Assembly: GCF_013409365.1 (NCBI RefSeq)
Contig: NZ_JACCBA010000001.1
Span: 7,626,001-7,690,000, forward strand
Source: Actinomadura luteofluorescens
GTDB lineage: Bacteria; Actinomycetota; Actinomycetes; Streptosporangiales; Streptosporangiaceae
Direction: 5' to 3'
Length of the DNA: 64,000 nucleotides
Shown one piece after another: positions 1 to 9,016 of the stretch. The position numbers and the translations under genes were made by a program. The notes beneath the pieces were generated by a model that was not told where the DNA came from, ran no database searches, and was given only the letters and a program-made list of their open reading frames with translations. The first letter of the stretch is position 1. Every line of letters starts with the position of its first letter.

Positions 1-129
1 GCCCTGTTCACCATGGTCGGCGTCCTCGCCGTCGGCTTCGCCGCGAACCTGCTCATCCGCCCGGTGGCGGAGCGGCACCACGTGGCGGACGCCGGACCCC
101 GCGTGACCGACCCCAGCCCCGCCACCTGA
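1..129 (+). CDS. MFS transporter, C-terminal end (partial)
   Basis: The window opens inside this gene; only the last 42 codons are present, read in the first frame and ending in TGA. The visible stretch is one hydrophobic helix (FTMVGVLAVGFAANLLIRPV) followed by a short polar tail. The ANLLIRPV ending is typical of the oxalate/formate-antiporter-like MFS branch. The small gene 22 bp downstream encodes the partner peptide often found beside these transporters, which supports the call. The substrate cannot be judged from this fragment. Confidence 0.6.
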   Translation, partial: ALFTMVGVLAVGFAANLLIRPVAERHHVADAGPRVTDPSPAT

Positions 130-151
130 TCCACAGCGAAGGAGGAGCGCC

Positions 152-298
152 ATGGCGTCAACGCCGGACGAGAGCCCGTCCGCGGCCCCCGACAGGGCCG
201 TGCCGCGTCTCGTCGTCTCCTGGTCCATCGTCGGCGTCCCGCTGATCTACGGCGTGGTGGAGACGGTCAGGGCGATCCTGCCCCTCTTCGGCGGCTGA
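152..298 (+). CDS. MFS transporter small subunit (48 aa)
   Basis: A 48-residue protein with a polar, Pro/Ser-rich N-terminus of about 20 residues and one predicted transmembrane helix (RLVVSWSIVGVPLIYGVVET). ATG is preceded by a strong GGAGGAG site. Peptides of this form sit directly after oxalate:formate-antiporter-like MFS genes in actinobacteria and are annotated as the small subunit of the transporter. Spacing to the upstream MFS gene is 22 bp, so they should be co-transcribed. Its last 32 bp overlap the 3' end of the convergent MocR gene. No biochemical role is known to me. Confidence 0.7.
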   Translation: MASTPDESPSAAPDRAVPRLVVSWSIVGVPLIYGVVETVRAILPLFGG

Positions 299-1715
299 CC
301 TCGGGCTGCTGGAGGACCCCTACGAGTGCTTGCACCGCCGCCTCGAAGGCGTGGTTCGGGGGTGTCGCGTAGCCGACCACCAGGCCGTCCTGGGGTGGGA
401 GGCGTGCGGCGGGGTGGCGGAACGTCGACAGGGCGTCGACCGCCACTCCCGCGCGGGTCGCGGCTTGCAGGGTGGCGGGCTCGGTGCCGGGCGGTAGGCG
501 CAGGACGGCGTGCAGGCCGGCGGCGATCCCCGTCGTGTGGACGTGGGGCGCGTGCTCGGCCAGTGCGGTGACGAAGCGGTCGCGGCGGGCGCGGTAGCGC
601 TGGCGCATGCGGCGGACGTGGCGGTCGTAGGAGCCGGAGTCGAGGAAGTCGGCAAGGGTCAGCTGGTCGGTCACGCCCGCCCAGGCCTCGCGTTCGCCCT
701 TGGCCGTGAGGACGTCGTCCACCAGGTGGTCGGGCAGGACCATCCAGCCGAGCCGGATGGCGGGGGACAGGCTCTTGCTGGCGGACCCGATGTACAGGAC
801 CCGGTCGGGGGCCAGGCCCTGCACGGCGCCCACCGGCTGGCGGTCGTAGCGGAATTCGCCGTCGTAGTCGTCTTCGATGATGAGCCCGTCCGATGCGGTG
901 GCCCATTCCACGACTGACGTGCGCCTGCGTGAATGCAGCGGATCACCCGTGGGGAACTGGTGCGCGGGCGTCAGCAGTACGGTGCGGTCGGTTTTGGAAA
1001 GCTCGTCGATCCGGGCTCCGTCGCCGTCGACGGTGAGCGGACGGGTGCGCGTACTGGTCTGCTTCAGAAGGGCCCGGTGAAAGGGCAGGCCGTATCCCTC
1101 GACCGCCAGGGGACCGTGCAGCACCCCGCCGCCGAACAGGAGGCGCAGGGCGTGCGCGAAGCCGGAGCAGACCACGATGTGGTCGGCGTCGGTCCGCACG
1201 CCGCGCGTGCGGGCCAGGTACGCGGCGAGCGCGCGGCGCAGTTCGGGACGCCCGCGCGGGTCGCCGGGCCCGAAGGCCTCACTCGGCGCCGCGGTGACCG
1301 CCCGGCGTGCCGACGCCAGCCAGGCGGCGCGCGGAAAGGACGCGGCGTCCGGCTGGCCCTGCCGCAGGTCGTGCACCGTTCGGGGTGAGGGGTCCGCGCT
1401 GGGACGCGGCGTGGAACGTGCCGGGGGCGGCTGCTGCGCGCCCAGCGCGACACGCGTCCCGGAGCCCTGCCGGGCGGTCAGCCAGCCCTCGGCGACGAGT
1501 TCCGCGTAGGCGTCGGCGACGGTATTGCGGGCCAGGCCCAGGTCGGCGGCCAGCGAGCGGTAGGGCGGCAGCCGGGTTCCCGGGGCCAGCCGCCCGGAGC
1601 GGACCGCCTCGCGCAGCGCGCGCGTCAGCGCCGCCCGGCGCCCGCCGACGTCCGGCAGGTCCAGGTGGAGGTCGGCGCCGATCCGCGCCGCGAGATTGAC
1701 CCAGGTTTCCGTCAT
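267..1715 (-). CDS. MocR/PdxR-type regulator (GntR HTH fused to aminotransferase fold)
   Basis: 482 aa, usual length for the family. The N-terminal winged helix (about residues 15-85) contains the GntR pattern LAPGTRLPPYRSLAADLGLA followed by RNTVADAYAELVAEGW. The rest is a class I aminotransferase-like domain with the PLP-lysine motif SASKSLSP around residue 320 and EDDYDGEFRYD upstream of it. Such proteins bind PLP and usually act as regulators, not transaminases. The gene is divergent from the flavin oxidase at 1793, the likely target; the 77-bp gap holds an inverted pair TGCACC (1721-1726) and GGTGCA (1758-1763) that could form part of an operator. The target pathway is unknown. It probably lies outside the biosynthetic cluster. 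Confidence 0.9.
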   Translation of the reverse strand: MTETWVNLAARIGADLHLDLPDVGGRRAALTRALREAVRSGRLAPGTRLPPYRSLAADLGLARNTVADAYAELVAEGWLTARQGSGTRVALGAQQPPPARSTPRPSADPSPRTVHDLRQGQPDAASFPRAAWLASARRAVTAAPSEAFGPGDPRGRPELRRALAAYLARTRGVRTDADHIVVCSGFAHALRLLFGGGVLHGPLAVEGYGLPFHRALLKQTSTRTRPLTVDGDGARIDELSKTDRTVLLTPAHQFPTGDPLHSRRRTSVVEWATASDGLIIEDDYDGEFRYDRQPVGAVQGLAPDRVLYIGSASKSLSPAIRLGWMVLPDHLVDDVLTAKGEREAWAGVTDQLTLADFLDSGSYDRHVRRMRQRYRARRDRFVTALAEHAPHVHTTGIAAGLHAVLRLPPGTEPATLQAATRAGVAVDALSTFRHPAARLPPQDGLVVGYATPPNHAFEAAVQALVGVLQQPEVSRRRGAGSP

Positions 1716-1792
1716 CGGATTGCACCATACCGCCGGTCTCTTCCACCTCTAGATTCAGGTGCAGAGCCTGATCTACCTGCTGCTTCGGAGGA

Positions 1793-3091
1793 ATGATGAA
1801 CGACTTGCGTGCCGCTGTCCGCGGTCGGGTGCTGCTGCCCGGCGACGCCGGTTTCGACGCCGCTCGGCGGCCCTGGAACCTGGCCGTGGAGCAGCCGGTG
1901 GAGGCGGTCGTCGAGGCCGCCGACGCCGATGACGTCGCCGCGCTCGTCCGCTACGCCCGTTCCGCCGGGGTGGGGGTCGCCACGCAGCCCAACGGGCACG
2001 GCGCGACGGGCCGCACCGGGGGCGCGATCCTGCTGCGGACCCGGCGGCTGGACGGCCTGGAGGTCGACCCGGTGGCGCGCCGGGCCCGGGTCGGCGCCGG
2101 CGTCGCGTCGGGACGGCTCCAGGCGGCGGCCGCGCCGCACGGCATGACCGGGCTGCCCGGGAGCTCGCCCGTGGTCAGCGTCGCCGGGGTCGCGCTCGGC
2201 GGCGGGCTGAGCTGGTTCGGCCGCGCTCACGGGTGGGTCGCCGACAGCGTGACCGCCTTCGAGGTCGTCGACGGCGAGGGACGCCGCAGGCGCGTTGACG
2301 CGGACACCGACCCCGAGCTGTTCTGGGCGCTGCGCGGCGGGGGCGGCGACGTCGCCGTTGTGACGTCGCTCGACCTGGCGCTGCACCCGGCGCCGCACCT
2401 GTACGGCGGGCGGATGCTGTGGACGGCCGAGCACGCGCCCGAGGTGATGGACGCCTACCGGCAGATCACCGCCGCCGCCCCGGACGAACTGACCGTCTGG
2501 CTGGACCTGCTGCACTTCCCCGGCGCCGATCCGATGGTCGCGGTGGACGTCACCCATCTGGGCACGGCGGACGAGGCGTGCGACCTGCTGCATCCCCTGG
2601 ACCGGCTCGCCCGGCCGCTGTCCGACGGCAGGGCGACCATGCCGGTCTCCGAGCTGGGCGCCATCACGGCCGAGCCCACCGACCCCGGCGCCGGCCTCTC
2701 GCGGGCCGAACTGCTCACGGATCTGGACGACGGCGCGGCCAAGGCCCTGCTGGCCGATCCCATAGCCCCATTGCTGAGCGTGCAGATTCGCCATCTGGAG
2801 GGCGCTTTCGCTCGCCGGTCCGACAGTCCGCACGGCCCGCTAACCGAGCCGTACGCGCTGTACATGTTCGGCATCCCGACCACCCCGGCGACCGCCGATG
2901 CAGTCGCGGGAAAGCAGAGCGCCTTCGCCGACGCGCTCCCTATCAGCGGCCGCAAGCCCTTCACCTTCCTCAACCCCGACGAGACCGCCGCGAACGCATT
3001 CACTCCGGAGGCGCTGACCCGCCTCCGCCGTATCAAGACCCGCCACGACCCGCACAACACCTTCCGCAGTAACTTCCCCGCCAATCGCTGA
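1793..3091 (+). CDS. FAD-binding oxidoreductase, berberine-bridge-enzyme type
   Basis: 432 aa. The N-terminal PCMH-type FAD domain (about 30-200) shows PNGHGATGRTGGAILL and LPGSSPVVSVAGVALGGGLS, the classic flavin loop pattern. The C-terminus ends with the berberine-bridge-like signature RHDPHNTFRSNFPA. The family oxidises sugars, alkaloids or polyketides with reduction of O2. Two ATGs lie in tandem (1793 and 1796); the SD GGAGG is 1 nt from the first and 4 nt from the second, so 1796 may be the true start. No signal peptide is visible. Divergent partner of the MocR gene. It could tailor the cluster product, but the repeat and lsr2 lie between them, so I treat it as flanking. Confidence 0.85.
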   Translation: MMNDLRAAVRGRVLLPGDAGFDAARRPWNLAVEQPVEAVVEAADADDVAALVRYARSAGVGVATQPNGHGATGRTGGAILLRTRRLDGLEVDPVARRARVGAGVASGRLQAAAAPHGMTGLPGSSPVVSVAGVALGGGLSWFGRAHGWVADSVTAFEVVDGEGRRRRVDADTDPELFWALRGGGGDVAVVTSLDLALHPAPHLYGGRMLWTAEHAPEVMDAYRQITAAAPDELTVWLDLLHFPGADPMVAVDVTHLGTADEACDLLHPLDRLARPLSDGRATMPVSELGAITAEPTDPGAGLSRAELLTDLDDGAAKALLADPIAPLLSVQIRHLEGAFARRSDSPHGPLTEPYALYMFGIPTTPATADAVAGKQSAFADALPISGRKPFTFLNPDETAANAFTPEALTRLRRIKTRHDPHNTFRSNFPANR

Positions 3092-3120
3092 GACCTGTAA
3101 CCGGAACCTGCCCGCGCACC

Positions 3121-3330
3121 GGCCTCGGCCCGCACCGCGACCCCGCGACAACCTCAATGGTTGCGATCGCGTCCGAAGGCAGATTCGAGCGAAGCAAGAA
3201 TCTGATCGCGCAGCGAGCCGCCAGGCGAGCCGGAGCGATGCCAGCGATCGCCCGCGGTGCCCGACGACGGAGGGCCCTCCGGGCCCGAAGGAGGAGGGCG
3301 CTGCAATAGACACACCGCTGCAATAAATAC
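3121..3330 (+). repeat. Interspersed structured repeat, copy A
   Basis: This gene-free stretch carries one of four copies of an element also found at 52088-52276 (inverted), 52471-53805 (split by an IS) and 53804-53998. Shared blocks are a CAACC-loop-GGTTG hairpin, GCGATCGCGTCC, a 7-bp stem (3180-3186 with 3198-3204), GCGAGCCGCCAGGCGAGC, CGATGCCAGCGATCGCCC, and a terminal hairpin whose outer arms are 3254-3262 and 3296-3304 around GGGCCCTCCGGGCCC. The element ends near CTGCAATAGACAC. Stem sequences differ between copies in a compensating way. No coding potential is apparent. The remainder of the 3092-3437 gap holds the lsr2 promoter region. Confidence 0.85.
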
Positions 3331-3437
3331 CCCAAGGGAGGGTTCGAATTGCAGTTTCGGTGACCTGGCCTGTTGCCCGGCGGCCTAGTATGAACGCGGG
3401 ACCGTCATTCGTCACCGTACGAGGGGGAAGGCAATTC

Positions 3438-3761
3438 ATGGCGCAGCAGGTCAAGGTTCACCTGGTCGACGACATCAGCGGCGGGGATGCGGTGGAAACC
3501 GTGTCGTTCTCGCTGGACGGTAAGTCCTATGAGATCGACCTGAACAAGAAGAACGCCGCCAAACTGCGCAAGGTCATCGAGCCTTACCGGGAGCACGCGC
3601 GCAAGGCGCGCCGGGTCGCGGCGAGGGGCGCCGCGCGCACGGCGGGCAGCCGCGAGCGCAGCGCCGAGATCCGCCGGTGGGCGAGGTCGGCGGGGATTCC
3701 GGTCAACGACCGCGGGCGCATTCCCGCCGACGTGATCCAGAAGTTCGAGTCCGCGCACTGA
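3438..3761 (+). CDS. lsr2: Lsr2 nucleoid-associated protein
   Basis: 107 aa, close to the usual 110. The N-terminal dimerisation part begins MAQQVKVHLVDDISGG and includes the beta-strand region TVSFSLDGKSYEIDL. The C-terminal DNA-binding domain has RRWARSAGIPVNDRGRIPAD, where RGR is the AT-hook-like motif. Lsr2 is the actinobacterial xenogeneic silencer: it bridges DNA, prefers lower-GC DNA and represses horizontally acquired genes and secondary-metabolite clusters. The ATG at 3438 is preceded by GAGGGGGAAGG. Actinomycetes often have two lsr2 paralogues; I cannot say which this is. Its place at the cluster border is notable but may be chance. Confidence 0.95.
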   Translation: MAQQVKVHLVDDISGGDAVETVSFSLDGKSYEIDLNKKNAAKLRKVIEPYREHARKARRVAARGAARTAGSRERSAEIRRWARSAGIPVNDRGRIPADVIQKFESAH

Positions 3762-3797
3762 CCCGGCGCTCAGGGAGGCGCCGGGGCGGGTGCCGGG

Positions 3798-4373
3798 TCA
3801 GACCAGGTCGGTCGCGGCCAGGCAGATGCCGAGTTCCAGGCGGCTGCGCGCGCCGAGTTGCTGCATCGCGTCGTGCACCTGGCGCTGGACGGTGCGCGGC
3901 GAGATCTTCAGGGCGTTGGCGGCCGCCTGGTCGGTCATGCCCGCGGCCAGTTTGCGTAGGACGTTGAGCTGGAGTTCGCTCATCGGCCGCGCCTGGACGG
4001 GGGCGATGGGGAACGCCTGCTCCCAGTGGCTCTCGAAGAGGGCGACCAGCCGGTCGATCTCGGCGGGCTGGACGATCGCGGGAGCGAGGTAGGGGCCGTT
4101 GCGCCTGACCAGGGCGGTGCGGCGGTCGACCACGAGGAGGAAGGCCGGCAGGGTGCCGCCGAGCCGGATCTCGGACGGTCCCTGCCCGGTGGCCGCCTGG
4201 AGGCGGCAGGAGCGGGAGACGACGATGCGGGAGCGGGGGCGGGTGGTGGTGCGGCGGCGCAGGTAGGCGTTCCGCAGTGGGGCCGGCCATGCCGGGACGA
4301 GCGAGAGGATCTCGTGCCGGGCCGTCGCGAGCAGATGTACGACCTGCTTTTGATCATGTACCGAAAGGTGCAT
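3798..4373 (-). CDS. LuxR-family transcriptional regulator
   Basis: 191 aa. The C-terminal 60 residues form a LuxR-type helix-turn-helix: MSELQLNVLRKLAAGMTDQA, then ANALKISPRTVQRQVHDAMQ and LGARSRLELG. The N-terminal 125 residues match no receiver domain; they resemble the degenerate sensor region of PhoB-unrelated LuxR proteins in antibiotic clusters (RLGGTLPAFLLVVDRRTALV, FESHWEQAF). The ATG start has a GAGGG site 5 nt upstream. It is the last gene of the leftward run MFS-SARP-LuxR and is separated from the SARP stop by 130 bp, so it may have its own promoter. Probably a pathway-specific regulator. Confidence 0.85.
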   Translation of the reverse strand: MHLSVHDQKQVVHLLATARHEILSLVPAWPAPLRNAYLRRRTTTRPRSRIVVSRSCRLQAATGQGPSEIRLGGTLPAFLLVVDRRTALVRRNGPYLAPAIVQPAEIDRLVALFESHWEQAFPIAPVQARPMSELQLNVLRKLAAGMTDQAAANALKISPRTVQRQVHDAMQQLGARSRLELGICLAATDLV

Positions 4374-4503
4374 GCGTACCCTCGTTCGATCGGTGTGCGT
4401 ATCACCAACTTCGGCATTGCCTGCGGGCGGGGGTGCAATGCGTCTTCGACGCTATAACCGCGGCCCTTACCGGACGCTAACCGGCGCCGCGCGGCATTTG
4501 TCG

Positions 4504-7500
4504 TTATTGCCTACTGGTTTGATGGGAAACTTTTCCCGTCAGGTCGTCGGCCTCCGCCCGCACGGCCGCCGCGGCGTCGTGGTCGCCCGCGGCGGCGTAG
4601 GCGTCGCCCAGCCGGCGCAGCGTCCGCGCGAGGAACGGGAGCCAGCCCCGGGTGCGCCAGACGTCCACGGACTCCTCCAGGCAGCCGACGGCGGCGGCGG
4701 TGTCGCCCGCGGCCAGGTTCAGCTCGCCGAGGACGGCGAGGGCGTCGGCGAGGTGGTGCCCGAAGTTGCCCGCCCGGCTGTAGGCGAGGGCGAGGTCGGC
4801 GGTGGGCCTGGCCCGCACGTCCCCGATCGCGGTGAACAGCCTCGCGAGGTAGACGAGGGAGAACGTCTCCAGGTAGCGGTCGTCCAGCTCGCGGGCCATC
4901 GTGATCGACCGGTTGAGCATGTCCTGCCCGGTGCCGAGGTCGCCCGCGAAGGCGTGGCCCACCCCGAGGAACTGGACGACCGTGGCCTTGAGCCGGGGGT
5001 TGCCGAGCCGCTCGGCGATCTCCAGGGCGCGTTCCAGGCAGGGCAGGGCGCGCAGCGGGTCCTCCTCGCCGTGCGCCACCGCCTGGACCTGGAGCGCCCG
5101 CGCCTGCCCGCCCAGGTAGCCGGACGGCTCGGCGAGCCGCAGGGCCCGCGTCGCCGTGGCGAGGGCCTCCTCCTTGGCGCCCTGGGCGACCAGGCCCCAG
5201 CTGATCTGGATGAGGGCGTCGGCCATGCCGCGGTCGTCGCCCAGCTCGGTGAACAGCCGCAGGAGCCGTTCCGCCGTCTCCCGCATCACCACCATCGCGG
5301 GCTTGGTCCGGCCCTCCGACGTCCAGGTGATGACCTCCAGGAGCCCCCGCAGCAGGACGGCCTCGCCCCGCTTGTTGCGCGCCGCCCGGCAGAGCCGCAG
5401 CGCCCGCTCGTGGGTGTGCCTCCAGTCGTCGTAGGCCCCCCGGATGTCGCAGAACTTCTCCAGGGAGGCGGCGAGGTCCCAGGCCAGCTCGTCGAGCTTG
5501 AGGTCGCACGCCTGCCGGGCCGCGGCCGTCAGCGCCGGCAGTTCGGCGGCGAACCACTGGAGCGGGTCGGCGAGCAGGCGCGCGGCGGTGGCGGGGGAGA
5601 GGGGCCAGCGCGGCGCGGTCCCGTGCATGGAGGCGTAGGCCGGGCCGGGGATGCGCTCGGCCGCGTTCTCGGCGAGCCACAGCCAGGCCCCGAGGGCCCG
5701 GGCGAGGGCGGCGGTGCGCTGGCGGGGGGCGTCCTCCGCCTCCGCGCACTCGCGCGCGTACAGCCGGATGAGCTCGTGCATGCGGTGCCGCAGTCCGCCG
5801 GTGGCGTCGGTGCCGGCCACGTTGACGAGCTGGGCGTCGATGAGCCGCTCCAGGTGCGGGCGCGCCTCGTTCAGCGGGACGCCGAGGAGCGCGGCGACCG
5901 TCCACAGGGTGAAGTCCGGGGCGTCCAGCAGCCCGATCATCCGGAACGCCCGCCGGGTCGCGGGCGGCAGCGGCCGGTAGCTCATCCGGAAGCTCGCCCG
6001 GACCGCCAGGTCGCCGACCGACAGCTCGTCCAGCCGGCCGCGCTCGTCGCGCAGCACCTCGGCGAGGTGGGCCAGGGTCCAGTTCGGGCGCCCGGCCAGC
6101 CGCCCCGCGGCGATGCGGACGGCCAGCGGGATGTGCCCGCACAGCCGCACGATCTCCACCGCGCCCTCGGGCTCGGCCGCGACGCGGCGCGGGCCGATGA
6201 CGCGGGTGAGCAGGTCGACGGCCTGCGGCGGCGACAGGACCTCCAGGTCCAGCAGCGTCGCGCCCTCCAGCCCGGTGAGGCGGTTGCGGCTGGTGACGAG
6301 CACGGCCGTGCCGGGGGAGCCCGGTAACAGGGGCCGCACCTGCTCCTCGTTCAGGGCCCCGTCGAGGACGAGGAGCACCCTGCGCCCGGCGACCCGGCTG
6401 CGGAACAGGGCGGCGCGCTCCGCCGGGGCCGGCGGGACGCCCGAGCCGCTCACCCCGAGCGCGCGCAGGAACCGGTCGAGGACCTCCGAGGGCTCGGGCC
6501 GGGTGTCGGCGTCGCCGTTCAGGTTCGCGTAGAGCTGGCCGTCGGGGAACGCGTCGGTCAGCAGGTGCGCCACGTGCACGGCGAGGGCCGTCTTGCCGAT
6601 GCCGCCCATGCCCGCGATCGTGGTGACCGCCACCGTCCGGGCCCGCCCGTTCGCCGGGCGCGTCAGGCTCTCGGCGATGAGCGCCGCCTCGTCGGAGCGG
6701 CCGGTGAAGTCGGGGATGCCGGGCGGCAGCTGCGCCGGGACCGGGACGGCGGCACGGGAGACGGCGTCCGGCTCCGGCAGGGCGGCGAACGGCCGGTCGC
6801 GGTCGAGGACGCGCAGGTAGGCGTCCTGGACCTGGCTGCTCGGCTCGACGCCGAGCTCGTCGGCGAGCCGCTCGCCGAGCCGCCGGTAGACGTTCAGCGC
6901 CTCGGCGGGCTGCCCGCCGGCGGCGAGCAGGTCGATGAGGGCCGCGTGCAGCGGCTCGTCGAAGGGCAGGTCGCCGGCGAGGGCGCGCACGGCGGCGATC
7001 GCGGGCTCGGGGTCGCCGACGTGCTGGGCCGCGGTGGCCAGGTCCATCACCGCCTCGCGCACGTGCTGCTCGACCGAGCGCAGCAGGACGTCGGCGCGGT
7101 CGAGGTACTCCATCCCCGTGAGGACGGGCCCGCGCCGCAGCCGCAGGGCGGACACGAGCACGGCGGCGCGCCGCTCCGGGTCCTCCACCGCGCGGGCCCG
7201 TTCGATCAGCGCACGGAAGCGGTGCAGGTCGAGATCGTCGCCGGGGACCGCCAGGCGGTAGCCGTCCTCGTAGTCGATCGACGGCCCGCCGCCGAGCTGC
7301 CGGAGCCACTTGCGCAGCCGGGAGATCCCGACGTGCACCGACTCCCGGCTCGTCATCTCGGCGCGGTCGGCCCACACCAGCCGCGTGAGCCGCTCGGTCC
7401 GCAGGGGCTCGCCCTGGGCCAGCAGCAGCGCTCCGAGCAGCCCCTGCAGGACGTGGGACCGCGGCGGCGGCACGTCGGTCCCCCCGGCGCTCACCGAAAG

Positions 7501-7512
7501 CCGGCCCAGCAC
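4504..7512 (-). CDS. SARP-family regulator with NB-ARC and TPR domains (AfsR-like)
   Basis: About 1002 aa from the first usable GTG. Order: OmpR-type winged helix (1-90, SVHVGISRLRKWLRQLGG), bacterial transcriptional activator domain (95-240), NB-ARC ATPase with P-loop GMGGIGKTALAVH at about 301 and kinase-2-like RRVLLVLDGA, then TPR repeats to the end. AfsR-type SARPs activate antibiotic clusters by binding direct heptamer repeats over -35 boxes. The start is unclear: FRVLGRLSV suggests translation begins slightly upstream, where no ATG/GTG/TTG exists, but an ATC at 7560 sits 6 nt after GAGGGCAGG; the longer frame to 7776 overlaps the MFS gene. Likely co-transcribed with that MFS gene, and the best candidate for the cluster activator. 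Confidence 0.92.
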   Translation of the reverse strand: MLGRLSVSAGGTDVPPPRSHVLQGLLGALLLAQGEPLRTERLTRLVWADRAEMTSRESVHVGISRLRKWLRQLGGGPSIDYEDGYRLAVPGDDLDLHRFRALIERARAVEDPERRAAVLVSALRLRRGPVLTGMEYLDRADVLLRSVEQHVREAVMDLATAAQHVGDPEPAIAAVRALAGDLPFDEPLHAALIDLLAAGGQPAEALNVYRRLGERLADELGVEPSSQVQDAYLRVLDRDRPFAALPEPDAVSRAAVPVPAQLPPGIPDFTGRSDEAALIAESLTRPANGRARTVAVTTIAGMGGIGKTALAVHVAHLLTDAFPDGQLYANLNGDADTRPEPSEVLDRFLRALGVSGSGVPPAPAERAALFRSRVAGRRVLLVLDGALNEEQVRPLLPGSPGTAVLVTSRNRLTGLEGATLLDLEVLSPPQAVDLLTRVIGPRRVAAEPEGAVEIVRLCGHIPLAVRIAAGRLAGRPNWTLAHLAEVLRDERGRLDELSVGDLAVRASFRMSYRPLPPATRRAFRMIGLLDAPDFTLWTVAALLGVPLNEARPHLERLIDAQLVNVAGTDATGGLRHRMHELIRLYARECAEAEDAPRQRTAALARALGAWLWLAENAAERIPGPAYASMHGTAPRWPLSPATAARLLADPLQWFAAELPALTAAARQACDLKLDELAWDLAASLEKFCDIRGAYDDWRHTHERALRLCRAARNKRGEAVLLRGLLEVITWTSEGRTKPAMVVMRETAERLLRLFTELGDDRGMADALIQISWGLVAQGAKEEALATATRALRLAEPSGYLGGQARALQVQAVAHGEEDPLRALPCLERALEIAERLGNPRLKATVVQFLGVGHAFAGDLGTGQDMLNRSITMARELDDRYLETFSLVYLARLFTAIGDVRARPTADLALAYSRAGNFGHHLADALAVLGELNLAAGDTAAAVGCLEESVDVWRTRGWLPFLARTLRRLGDAYAAAGDHDAAAAVRAEADDLTGKVSHQTSRQ

Positions 7513-7603
7513 CCTGAACGCCGGTGCCGGGCGGCTCGCGTCCTGTCTCGTTTCGACGATGGGACACCTGCCCTCGATCGGTGAGCGGTCTCGGCGGACG
7601 AGG

Positions 7604-8887
7604 TCAGCGGACGGATCTGACCGGCCGGATGGCCAGGCCGCCGGCGACGGCGAGGCCGGCGCCGGCCGTGAAGAGCGCGGAGAAGCCGCCCGCGAGCAGC
7701 GTCCCGGCGGCCACGAGCGGGGCCACGGCGACCGCGCCGCTGCCCGCCGCGGTGATGAGGCCGAGGTCCTTGGCACGGTCCCGGTCGCGGGGCAGCACCT
7801 CGGTGACCAGGGCCTGGTCGATGGCGAGGTAGGCGCCGTGCCCGGCGCCGAGGACGGCCGCCGACGCCAGCGCCGCGGGCCAGAGGGGGACCAGCGCCAT
7901 GCAGGTCAGCGACCCGGCCATGAGGAGGGAGGCGACGATGACGAACGGTTTGCGCCGTCCCGTGCGGTCGGATCGGCGCCCTGCGATGAGGCTCGCGGCG
8001 ACGACCCCCGCCGTGTAGAGCAGGCTGAGCAGCGCCACGCCCCCGGCGGGATCGTCCACGCGCACCTCGTCGCGCAGGAAGTAGAGCAGGTACAGCGTGG
8101 CGAGGGAGATCGACAGCTGGGTGAGGAACCGCCCTGACAGCGTCCAGGCGAAGTCGGGATGGCGCCGCGGGCTGACGTACAGGCCGGCCGCGAAGGCCTT
8201 GGGCGACCGGCGCGGGGGGCGCGGTCCGGAGACCGGGAGCGCGGGCCCGTCAAGCCGTCCGTCAAGGCCGGGCGAGTGCTCCTGGAGCAGGACGTACGGG
8301 AGGGCCAGCGTGATCGTCAGCCCGCCCATGAGCGCGTAACCGGCCCAGGTGGGGATCGCCGAGACGAGCATCGTCCCGACGACGAGCCCGACCGGCATCG
8401 CGAGCCCCGCGATGCCGGAGACCAGGCCGCGCCGGGCCACCGGGACGCGGTCGGGGATGGCGGCGCACAGGGCCGCGCACATCGCGTTCGCGGCGCCGTG
8501 CACGAGGACCCAGCACACGCCGACGCCGGCAACCGACGTCTGGAACGGCAGCGCGAACAGGGCCGCGGAGCAGACCAGGGCGGAGCCGAGCACCCAGGGC
8601 CGCCGCCTCCCCAGGCGCGAGGCGGTGCGGTCCGACAGGGCGCCGGCGACGGGGGAGGAGACGATGGCGGCGCCGGCGCCGAGGGCGGTGATCAGGCCGA
8701 GGTGCCAGACCTGGCGGGACGGGTCGAGCGCCGCGAGCTGGGCGGGCAGCAGGATCTGCGCCGCGGCCAGCAGCCCGGCCCACATGGCGAGCGTCGCCAG
8801 GAAATAGGCGATGATCCAATGGCGGGGGACGGTGTCGGCGGGCGCTGGGCGGGCAGGGGCGGATCCTCGTTTATAGGAGATCTCCAT
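7604..8887 (-). CDS. MFS efflux transporter
   Basis: About 427 aa from the ATG at 8887; the frame stays open to 9046 with other possible starts, and none has a convincing SD. At least eleven hydrophobic helices are visible. The loop after helix 2 has the MFS signature DRTASRLGRRRPWVLGSA and the mid-protein repeat has RRSDRTGRRKPFVIVAS. The form is closest to drug-efflux and sugar-cation-symporter-like MFS proteins. Directly upstream of the SARP gene (about 90 bp), so the pair is probably one transcript from the promoter at 9017-9046. Likely exports the cluster product or an intermediate; the substrate is inferred from context only. Confidence 0.85.
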   Translation of the reverse strand: MEISYKRGSAPARPAPADTVPRHWIIAYFLATLAMWAGLLAAAQILLPAQLAALDPSRQVWHLGLITALGAGAAIVSSPVAGALSDRTASRLGRRRPWVLGSALVCSAALFALPFQTSVAGVGVCWVLVHGAANAMCAALCAAIPDRVPVARRGLVSGIAGLAMPVGLVVGTMLVSAIPTWAGYALMGGLTITLALPYVLLQEHSPGLDGRLDGPALPVSGPRPPRRSPKAFAAGLYVSPRRHPDFAWTLSGRFLTQLSISLATLYLLYFLRDEVRVDDPAGGVALLSLLYTAGVVAASLIAGRRSDRTGRRKPFVIVASLLMAGSLTCMALVPLWPAALASAAVLGAGHGAYLAIDQALVTEVLPRDRDRAKDLGLITAAGSGAVAVAPLVAAGTLLAGGFSALFTAGAGLAVAGGLAIRPVRSVR

Positions 8888-9016
8888 TTGAGCTGACGGC
8901 CCTCGCATCGCGTCGTCTGTGAACGGGAGCTCAAACGCACCGATTCGAAGCGTTTGCAATCCTTGCTCGGACGTCTCTTTGATCATATGCGGGGCAATTA
9001 AAGGAGTCCGGTGAAC

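Noticed and set aside
7512..7776. N-terminal extension of the SARP regulator to the ATG at 7776
   Set aside because: The extension is a wrong-frame reading of the MFS gene's 3' end, low-complexity Pro/Ser/Arg, and SARP proteins normally begin right at the winged helix.
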